Of a DNA stretch of 13,376 bases, positions 5,773 through 11,438 are shown piece after piece. The position numbers and the translations under genes were made by a program. How positions within the stretch are numbered: position 1 is the first letter of the stretch; each line of letters begins with the position of its first letter. The notes under the pieces are model-generated. The model was not told the origin of the DNA. It saw only the letters and a program-made list of their open reading frames with translations, and did no database searches. Location of the stretch: contig JAEZJA010000053.1 in NCBI GenBank assembly GCA_023415895.1, forward strand, positions 1 through 13,376, given 5' to 3'. This DNA is from Bacillota bacterium (GTDB lineage Bacteria; Bacillota; Clostridia; Oscillospirales; Acutalibacteraceae).

Positions 5773-6675
5773 TCACATCAGGGCGGCCAGCAGCAGCATT
5801 TCCTGTGCTTTCTGATAAATGCTCTCAAACTCAGACAGAGGAAGTGGATTTTCTCCGCGGCCCAGCTCAATCGTAAAGCCAGGCCGTCCGGTTTCCTGAA
5901 TAAACCAGTCCTTGAACCCCCCGTGCGAGGCAAGACCGTCAGGTTCGGCGATGTGGTAATCCGAGGCGGCGGCCATAACCTCAGCCATGACGCGCGAACG
6001 GGCGGGTGTATTTTCTCCGTATTGCCAGTAAATCTCCTCCCCCTGTGAGTGCAAGGCGACGACATGGCGGAAGGAGGCGCGGCGGCACAACTTGACCAAT
6101 GCAACGGTCTCGGGCTCGCTTTCGGGAGCGGGGCCGCCCCATTGTCGTGGACAAGCCGAGACAATACCGCTTGCCGCCTCCATTTCGTGGAGAATGTCCC
6201 AGCCCGCGTTGAAGTTGTGATTGATGTCCACACCGTGCGCGTTGGCCTGCCATCGGCCAGACTCATTGCCGCCCAGCTCGCGCACCATGCGGGCGTACTC
6301 CCCCGCTGAGCCCGATCCGTGAATGGCAATGTCTACGCCGTCGGGATTGACCTGCGGCACCAGAATTAAACTGCGTCCGGCAAGAGCCTCCTGAATGTGG
6401 ATGTCAGCGATGGCGCTGCCGCGTTCGAGCGCGCTGCAAATATCCTCGCACAGGCGCAGCAGCACCAAGGAGGTCAGCCATTCCTGGCCATGAAATCCCG
6501 CAGCGTACAGAATGCGCTCCTTGCCGCTGCCGATTAGAATGCCGAGTATATCGCGGCCCAGCACGCTGCTGCCGATGGGCATGACGTCCAGGAATGCATA
6601 ACGTCCGCGCAATGCGGCGATCAAGCCGCTGACAGCGCCGCTGTCAGCGGGCTGAGGATTGACAATGGGTTCCAT
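5773..6675 (-). CDS. M14-family zinc carboxypeptidase
   Basis: A 300-residue metallopeptidase. Zinc ligands are H62 and E65 in GFHGQEW and H209 in ALHSQGEE; the general base is E270 in FTIELGRGENP. NPDGVD (110-115) and VDINHNFNAGW (149-159) are family landmarks. In the second, the Arg of the classical NRNF motif is His 153; bacterial cell-wall peptidases of this family (gamma-D-glutamyl-diaminopimelate peptidase type) also vary here, so trimming of murein peptides is the best guess. There is no signal peptide, so it acts in the cytosol, which suits peptidoglycan recycling. The ATG follows an AAAGGCG ribosome binding site at a somewhat long distance. It is divergent from the Nudix gene with only 86 bp between them; an imperfect palindrome (6702-6717) lies in that gap. 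Confidence 0.9.
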   Translation of the reverse strand: MEPIVNPQPADSGAVSGLIAALRGRYAFLDVMPIGSSVLGRDILGILIGSGKERILYAAGFHGQEWLTSLVLLRLCEDICSALERGSAIADIHIQEALAGRSLILVPQVNPDGVDIAIHGSGSAGEYARMVRELGGNESGRWQANAHGVDINHNFNAGWDILHEMEAASGIVSACPRQWGGPAPESEPETVALVKLCRRASFRHVVALHSQGEEIYWQYGENTPARSRVMAEVMAAASDYHIAEPDGLASHGGFKDWFIQETGRPGFTIELGRGENPLPLSEFESIYQKAQEMLLLAALM

Positions 6676-6761
6676 TGGTTGCTCACGCCTTTCCTTTTTG
6701 TGATTGGAAATCCGATCGCATAAACATCTGTTACTATTTGTATTAAGGAGATTGCCCGCTT

Positions 6762-7316
6762 ATGAATCTGAATGAAAAAACCCTGCATCAAACGTACGCC
6801 TATCGAGGCCGCATTATCAATCTGCGCTGTGACGACATTGAGCTGCCCAACGGCAAGACATCGATACGCGAGGTGATCGAGCACCCCGGCGGGGTGTGTA
6901 TTGCCGCGCTGACGGATGAAGACGAGCTGCTGTTTGTAAGGCAGTTTCGGTATCCATACGGCGAAGTCATTTGGGAGCTGCCCGCCGGTAAAATGACGCC
7001 GGGTGAGGACCCGCTCGAATGCGGCATACGCGAGCTCAAGGAGGAAACGGGTGCCTGTGCCGAGCAGTATGGTTCGCTCGGTAAGCTCTATCCCTCTCCC
7101 GGTTATTGCGGGGAGATCATTCATCTGTATTATGCGTTGGGGCTTTCGTTCGGAGAGCTGTCTCTGGACGAGGATGAGTTTCTGGAGGCCGAGCGTATCC
7201 CCTTGGAGCAGGCTGTCCGCATGGTGCTGGACAATACCATTTGTGACGCCAAGACACAGACAGCGGTATTAAAGCTCTATTTGAAAAAACAACGCGGGGA
7301 ACTGGGCGGAAGGTGA
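6762..7316 (+). CDS. Nudix hydrolase, ADP-ribose pyrophosphatase type
   Basis: A 184-residue cytosolic enzyme expected to split ADP-ribose to AMP and ribose 5-phosphate. The complete Nudix box runs from G76 to A98: G76, E82, R90-E91-L92, E94-E95 and G97 are in the right spacing. ELPAGK directly before the box and SPGYCGEI after it are hallmarks of the ADP-ribose pyrophosphatase (NudF-like) group, as is the early FVRQFRYPYG strand. AAGGAG precedes the ATG by 11 nt. It is the first gene of a two-gene unit with the DUF6483-like gene. I found no convincing -35/-10 pair in the short divergent spacer. Confidence 0.93.
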   Translation: MNLNEKTLHQTYAYRGRIINLRCDDIELPNGKTSIREVIEHPGGVCIAALTDEDELLFVRQFRYPYGEVIWELPAGKMTPGEDPLECGIRELKEETGACAEQYGSLGKLYPSPGYCGEIIHLYYALGLSFGELSLDEDEFLEAERIPLEQAVRMVLDNTICDAKTQTAVLKLYLKKQRGELGGR

Positions 7317-7323
7317 GAATTCT

Positions 7324-7695
7324 ATGCTGTATGAAAAAGGCGGTCTGATTCGCCAGAACCAAATGCTGATCGAGTTTGTCACCCGGGGCATTCTGGGGCG
7401 GCAGAGTGCCGAGCTTCATACTACGGATGAGCTTCTTACACCGGAGGATGCCGCGTTTCATAAGGAACTGCTGGGACTGCTCGATGACAGGCAGATCAAC
7501 CAAGCGGAGAACCGTCTGTTTGAGGAATTCGATCCTCAAAGCACGAGCCATCTCACCATAGCGCTGGATTTTTACCAGCGGCTCAATGACCTTGACGATG
7601 TGACGCTGGAAGCACTCAACTATTCCCGAGAGGAGCTCCAGGAAGGACTGCTGGAAATCCTGAAGCTGGCGGGAGTCGAAACCTACGGCCTGTAA
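7324..7695 (+). CDS. Small conserved hypothetical protein, DUF6483-like
   Basis: A 123-residue acidic, soluble, mostly helical protein with no signal peptide or catalytic motif I can see. The opening MLYEKGGLIRQNQMLIEFV and a helical-repeat-like body resemble proteins labelled DUF6483 in Clostridia; this is from memory and moderately certain. It begins 7 bp after the Nudix stop with an AGGTGAG ribosome binding site, so the two genes are co-transcribed. No function can be given. Confidence 0.8.
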   Translation: MLYEKGGLIRQNQMLIEFVTRGILGRQSAELHTTDELLTPEDAAFHKELLGLLDDRQINQAENRLFEEFDPQSTSHLTIALDFYQRLNDLDDVTLEALNYSREELQEGLLEILKLAGVETYGL

Positions 7696-7798
7696 GGGGG
7701 GGCTTGCTCTGAAAGCGGATAGCGGGGCCAACAGCCGACTTTGCGTTTTCAGAAAACGAAGTACCCCATGGGAAGGATAAAGGGTGTGAGCCGTAAAA

Positions 7799-7863
7799 AA
7801 GACCTTCTTGTTTTTGCTTGATGCCGGTTGCTTTAACCGCATCACCAAAAACAAGAAGGTCTT
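7799..7863 (-). terminator. Long hairpin terminator of the sensor kinase operon
   Basis: The outer stem is 18 bp, 7799-7816 with 7846-7863. Inside, TGATG (7819-7823) and CGGTT (7825-7829) pair with AACCG (7835-7839) and CATCA (7840-7844), leaving one bulged C. On the minus strand the stem runs into TTTTTT, so it is a strong intrinsic terminator 48 bp after the kinase stop. On the plus strand it may also stop Nudix/DUF6483 transcripts, but without a U-tract. Between 7696 and 7798 I see only a short CGTTTTC-A-GAAAACG palindrome (7744-7758). Confidence 0.9.
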
Positions 7864-7911
7864 GTGCGTGAAATGCAAAAGATTTAGAACATACGACAGG
7901 GGATAGCTGCA

Positions 7912-9177
7912 CTAGAGTACCACCCGCAGCGCAAACAGGCCGTCCTCTGTGGTGAACTGGCAATTCCCATGCAGCTTGGTTGTGATATAGCGGATGCTTT
8001 GCGCACCGAGGCCGTGTCCGTTGGCGTTGGTGATGGGTAAGCCGTCCCCAAAAACAGGCTCTTTTGCATAAGGATTCCGAATAGACAACAGCAGCTTACC
8101 GTTTTTTATGCACAATTTGAAGTGGATGACCCTGTTTTCTTCAAGCGGCAAAACGGCGTTGATGGCGTTTTCCAAACCGTTTGACAAGATCGAGGTAAGG
8201 TCCAGCTCCGAACAGGGCAGCTTGTCGGGTATCATGACGGACGCATTAAATCGAATATTCTTTTCCTTCATCCGGCTTTCATAGGATGACAGGATGAGGT
8301 TGATCATTTCATTGTTGCAGAATTTTTGAAGAGCCGTTTTGTCTGTGACTTCAATAATCTGATGGATATACTTCTGTGCGGTTTCATATTCCTGATTTTC
8401 AATCATTATGCAAACAGTGTTGAGAAAATGCCGCATGTCGTGTCGGATAAGGGAGATTTCGTATTCGGAATGCTTGATTTCCTCGATCTCCTTTAAAGAC
8501 TGTGCCGTTTGAATTTCAATCAGTTTTTTCTGCTGCTCGGCAGCGCGCTTCTCCTCATATTCCTTAAAATAAACCATGCTGAAAAGGAGATAGGTCACGC
8601 ACAAGAGAAAAGGCAGAAACTCAAATACCACTTCGGAGCCGCTGTATAACAGATTGGTATAAACGGTGACGATATAGTCAAAAAGGTAATAGGTAACCGG
8701 AAGAATGCCAAAGATCAAAAGGGCCTTTGTCGGCTTGGAAAAGATCAAATAAACGGAGGTTGAAGCATAAGTAACAATCAGGTACCAGAGTATCAGGTTG
8801 GTGATGATTCTGACAACGTACATCACCCAATTCTCCTGGGTGATGGCCTGGGCCAGAATGCTAAACCATTTGCTTGCTTGGCAGCAAAGATAGGCGGAGA
8901 AGATCGCTAAAAGAACGGGTAATAGTTTTTGCTTATAAACCAACAGGAAGAGAAGCACAACCGGAAGATGCACAACCAGCGGATAGAGCATCTGCGTATG
9001 CTCCATGCCGATAAGCATATAAAGGAGCAATTGCAACAAGTTCAGTACTGAGCCAAAACCAAACAAAATCAGATGATTCTTTCTTGTACTTTCAAGCTGG
9101 AGAAAAGATGCGGATACATAGATTCCGAAAAACAGTAAAACACTGAAGTTGAGAAATCCCAAAATGGTCTGGAGCAT
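7912..9177 (-). CDS. GHKL-type sensor histidine kinase, AgrC-like
   Basis: A 421-residue membrane kinase. The first 200 or so residues hold about six or seven hydrophobic segments, the layout of AgrC/ComD-like peptide receptors. A coiled-coil-like linker (about 205-240) leads to the H-box IRHDMRHFLN with phospho-acceptor H246, the N-box SNGLENAINA (N337) and the G-box GHGLG (387-391), all intact. It would phosphorylate the LytTR regulator encoded 12 bp upstream in the operon. The ATG at 9177 has AGGGG at a good 9-nt distance; an ATG at 9186 would have no spacing and adds three residues. The signal is unknown: no agrB or agrD gene is seen nearby. Confidence 0.92.
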   Translation of the reverse strand: MLQTILGFLNFSVLLFFGIYVSASFLQLESTRKNHLILFGFGSVLNLLQLLLYMLIGMEHTQMLYPLVVHLPVVLLFLLVYKQKLLPVLLAIFSAYLCCQASKWFSILAQAITQENWVMYVVRIITNLILWYLIVTYASTSVYLIFSKPTKALLIFGILPVTYYLFDYIVTVYTNLLYSGSEVVFEFLPFLLCVTYLLFSMVYFKEYEEKRAAEQQKKLIEIQTAQSLKEIEEIKHSEYEISLIRHDMRHFLNTVCIMIENQEYETAQKYIHQIIEVTDKTALQKFCNNEMINLILSSYESRMKEKNIRFNASVMIPDKLPCSELDLTSILSNGLENAINAVLPLEENRVIHFKLCIKNGKLLLSIRNPYAKEPVFGDGLPITNANGHGLGAQSIRYITTKLHGNCQFTTEDGLFALRVVL

Positions 9178-9189
9178 GGATAACATCCC

Positions 9190-9903
9190 CTACTCATGAA
9201 ACATGAAGGCAAAGTACGCATCATGAAAGGCCTTTCCAAGTCCTCTGGCGATCGGAATATGCGTGCCGCATGTCATGGTGATTTCATTGGTGTTGAACGA
9301 GTTCACGTTTGGCATGTAAACGATATAGCTGCGGTGGCATTTGAAAAAGCCGTCCTGAAGCACGAGCTGGTTTTCAAAACTATTGAGGGGCTGCGTAATT
9401 TGTACCGATTCGCCCGATCGAAGGTGAAATAGAATCCGCTTGTTTTGCGCTTCAACAAAGGCAATATCGCGAAAATCAATTTTTCTATAACCGCAGATAC
9501 TTTTGAGCAACAGCGATTTCGGTTCCCTATAAAGAGCCACCGAGAGCTCATCCAGTGTTGCTGACAGCCGTTCAGCCATTTTCGGCTTTAGGATGTAATC
9601 ATGAGCTTTTACAGAATAGGATTCCACTGCAAATTCCGGAGACGATGTAAGAAAGACGATTGAGACGGCCTTGTCATGCTCCCGCAGCTCACGAGCGGTA
9701 CCCATGCCGTTCAAGAGCGGCATAACAACGTCCAGAAAGACAATGTCGAAACGCTTACGCAAATTTTCGTCAATCAGGGCATCTCCGTTGAGAAAGCATT
9801 GGATGAACACGGGAGTGCTCTTTTCGTCGCTCCACCGCTGAATCAATTTTTTTGTATGTTCCAGACAATCTGGATCGTCATCGCATACGGCGATCCGCAG
9901 CAT
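9190..9903 (-). CDS. LytTR-family response regulator, AgrA-like
   Basis: A 237-residue DNA-binding regulator. The receiver domain (1-120) has the acidic cluster D8-D9-D10, phospho-acceptor D58 in FLDVVMP, T86 and K106. The LytTR domain (about 130-237) has VEAQNKRILFHL and FKCHRSYIVYMPNVNSF, typical of this fold, which binds pairs of short direct repeats. The start at 9903 gives the usual MLRIAVCDDD beginning but leaves about 12-13 nt from GGAGG; an ATG at 9915 adds four residues but is almost on the GGAGG. It is the first gene of the operon with the kinase and is probably autoregulated through the repeats at 10000-10036. Confidence 0.94.
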   Translation of the reverse strand: MLRIAVCDDDPDCLEHTKKLIQRWSDEKSTPVFIQCFLNGDALIDENLRKRFDIVFLDVVMPLLNGMGTARELREHDKAVSIVFLTSSPEFAVESYSVKAHDYILKPKMAERLSATLDELSVALYREPKSLLLKSICGYRKIDFRDIAFVEAQNKRILFHLRSGESVQITQPLNSFENQLVLQDGFFKCHRSYIVYMPNVNSFNTNEITMTCGTHIPIARGLGKAFHDAYFAFMFHE

Positions 9904-9959
9904 GTTTATGACCATCCCTCCCTGTGCCGTGGCACCTCAATTAGACATATTTAGATTTT

Positions 9960-9988
9960 ATTATACTAAATATTAGCAATTGAATCAA
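9960..9988 (-). promoter_or_regulatory. Promoter of the LytTR/kinase operon
   Basis: On the minus strand TTGATT (9988-9983), 17 bp, and a perfect TATAAT (9965-9960). It gives a leader of about 50 nt. The direct repeats lie 12 bp upstream of the -35 box, a suitable position for an activator. Confidence 0.85.
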
Positions 9989-9999
9989 TTCCTACCCCA

Positions 10000-10036
10000 A
10001 CATTTCACTCCCAAAATTCGACTTTTCACACCCAAA
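10000..10036 (-). promoter_or_regulatory. Two direct repeats, likely LytTR binding sites
   Basis: Read on the minus strand, TTTGGGTGTGAAAAGT (10036-10021) and TTTGGGAGTGAAATGT (10015-10000) match in 14 of 16 positions. Their starts are 21 bp apart, two helical turns. LytTR regulators such as AgrA and ComE bind pairs of about 9-bp repeats with this period. Position just upstream of the regulator's own promoter suggests autoregulation. Confidence 0.75.
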
Positions 10037-10339
10037 CTGCCTAAGGGATAAAAAAAAGAGGGTTATGATGTTACCTCCACATGCATTTTTTAAACTATGT
10101 GGACAGGCGCGTGGGTTAGAATGCGAAGGAATACCAGGAGGATAGGGTGTTAGATTATGGGGGAGATTTTTAAAACATGAGAGGGATGAGAGGGTTGATC
10201 AACAAGAGCAAAGCACGCTCTCCGGCAAAGGGAGATCGGATGCCGGGAACGCCCCAGACGGCTACCGGCAGCAAACCGTTTGATCGACGGTGTGCTGCCG
10301 GTATGGTACTGTTTATGCGTATCACGTTGGAAGGCGGTA
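10037..10339. other. Gene-poor, hairpin-rich region beside the LytTR sites
   Basis: About 300 bp without a convincing gene. On the plus strand TATGAT near 10064 could be a -10 box facing away from the operon, with the LytTR repeats at the position of an upstream activator site but no good -35. A purine-rich stretch (10120-10190) holds several Shine-Dalgarno-like sequences, including AGGAGG at 10136, but only tiny reading frames follow. Inverted repeats include CCACAT/ATGTGG (10077-10102), AGAGC/GCTCT (10205-10221), CCGGCA/TGCCGG (10222-10246) and the strong hairpin at 10263. Confidence 0.5.
10263..10303. terminator. Strong hairpin downstream of the deacetylase gene
   Basis: An 11-bp stem TACCGGCAGCA (10263-10273) with TGCTGCCGGTA (10293-10303) continues, after one A-G mismatch, into ACCGT/ACGGT, closed by a 7-nt loop. 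It starts 36 bp after the deacetylase stop on the minus strand. There is no U-tract on either strand, so it could be a weak terminator, a 3' stabiliser or part of an unknown RNA. Confidence 0.5.
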
Positions 10340-11218
10340 TTAAGAGGCGGGCCGAATGGTTTTGAGTACCTCTTTGAGCAGCTTTTGCAGGCTTTGATCG
10401 TGGGATCGGCAGACTCGCTTGAGCCCATACAACGTACTGGGCTCCTTGGTGATCTGATTGATGCCATAGGTACACGACAGCGTGGCTTTAAAGCCCATTT
10501 CCCGGAGGATCATGTCGGTATATTTGCTCGACAGGCCGTATGGGTAGGTAAAGGTGGTGGGCGTGATGCCGATCTTCTGGGTGATCAGATCCTGTAGCAT
10601 GCCTATATCGTCATGCATCACCTTTTCGTATTGCGCAAGGGTTTCGCCCTTGCACTGCTTACAGCCGATGCGTCCTTTATTGGCGTGAAGGTTGTAGGTG
10701 TGGTTCTGTACCTCCACAAGCCCCGTGGCAACCATTTCGTTGATCTGTTCCCATGTGGCATGGGAATAATCGATATTGCTGTCGGGCCGTTTGGTAAAAT
10801 CGTCGGCGTTCTTACCGATGATTGAAAAGACGATATGAATGTTGTATTGCTTGAGCAGAGGCAGCACGTTGACATAGGTGCTCAGATACCCGTCGTCAAA
10901 GGTGATGATGATGGGGTTTTCGGGAAGCGGTATATTGTCATACACATAGGCGATCAGCTGCGCCATGGTGATGGTGTTGAAATGGTTGTCATTGAGATAT
11001 TTAAAATCGGCTTCGAGCTCGGCCGGTGTTATCGCATCTTTGCCCGATTTTTTGTTTTTGACCTCGTGGTACATAAAGATAGGCAACTTAACGGCATCCT
11101 TTATGTCTGTAACCACATTGGTACTAAGGGGGCCTGTCAACAGAACCAGCAGCAGTATGGCACACACAATCCCTGCGCCAATACCAAAAATCCACTTGTA
11201 ACGCAGCCGAATGACCAT
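10340..11218 (-). CDS. Membrane-anchored polysaccharide deacetylase
   Basis: A 292-residue NodB-homology protein (carbohydrate esterase family 4) that likely removes acetyl groups from cell-wall or surface polysaccharide outside the membrane. An N-terminal anchor spans about residues 9-29 after a basic start. Motif 1 is TFDDGY (106-111) with D108 and D109; motif 2 is HTYNLH (173-178), giving the two metal His; motif 3 is TYPYG (224-228). It lacks the Arg of the RxPY form of motif 3, as many Firmicute members do. A GCKQC segment (185-189) puts two cysteines close together just after motif 2. The ATG at 11218 has GGAGG 7 nt upstream; the ATG six codons earlier (11236) has a poor site. It stands alone, divergent from metG. 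Confidence 0.92.
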   Translation of the reverse strand: MVIRLRYKWIFGIGAGIVCAILLLVLLTGPLSTNVVTDIKDAVKLPIFMYHEVKNKKSGKDAITPAELEADFKYLNDNHFNTITMAQLIAYVYDNIPLPENPIIITFDDGYLSTYVNVLPLLKQYNIHIVFSIIGKNADDFTKRPDSNIDYSHATWEQINEMVATGLVEVQNHTYNLHANKGRIGCKQCKGETLAQYEKVMHDDIGMLQDLITQKIGITPTTFTYPYGLSSKYTDMILREMGFKATLSCTYGINQITKEPSTLYGLKRVCRSHDQSLQKLLKEVLKTIRPAS

Positions 11219-11275
11219 AAAATGGCCTCCATTCATCCTATGTACTCCAGTATATGTATGACACCGCGGGAAAAT

Positions 11276-11317
11276 GATTGGCTACAAAACGGGTGTTATC
11301 ACCGCTATTAGCCAATC
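11276..11317. repeat. 9-bp inverted repeat between the deacetylase gene and metG
   Basis: GATTGGCTA (11276-11284) and TAGCCAATC (11309-11317) form a perfect inverted repeat around a 24-nt centre that itself contains GGTG-TTAT-CACC. A second overlapping pair, ATCACC with GGTGAT, spans 11298-11324. It lies between the divergent starts and upstream of the metG promoter; an operator or a leader hairpin of the deacetylase transcript are both possible. Confidence 0.5.
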
Positions 11318-11339
11318 TGGTGATTTTTGCAAAGAGATC

Positions 11340-11367
11340 TTGTATTTTCAAACCAGTCTGGTAAAAT
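11340..11367 (+). promoter_or_regulatory. Promoter of metG
   Basis: TTGTAT (11340-11345), 16 bp, and TAAAAT (11362-11367). The leader would be about 65 nt, with a small TCCCG/CGGGA hairpin (around 11392-11407) and no T-box or S-box element. AGGAGG lies 7 nt before the metG ATG. Confidence 0.6.
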
Positions 11368-11438
11368 ATAAAGATAACCAAATTTGCCCTGTCCCGTCTT
11401 TTCGGGAGATCTGCTGCAAATTCCGAGGAGGAACCATT

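Noticed and set aside
5553..5876. A 107-codon plus-strand frame between the ABC and M14 genes
   Set aside because: It contains a 13-bp hairpin, overlaps the 3' end of the M14 gene antisense, and lacks a ribosome binding site.
7117..7878. A 253-codon minus-strand frame across Nudix, DUF6483 and the terminator hairpin
   Set aside because: It crosses two real plus-strand genes and a terminator stem and has no protein-like pattern.
10177..10365. A 62-codon plus-strand frame starting MRGMRGLINK
   Set aside because: It runs through the strong hairpin at 10263-10303 and into the deacetylase 3' end, is basic and low in pattern, and does not look like an AgrD precursor. Kept only as part of the open question about this region.
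11368..11438. T-box or S-box control of metG
   Set aside because: The leader is only about 65 nt and has no T-box motif, no specifier-like stem and no terminator.
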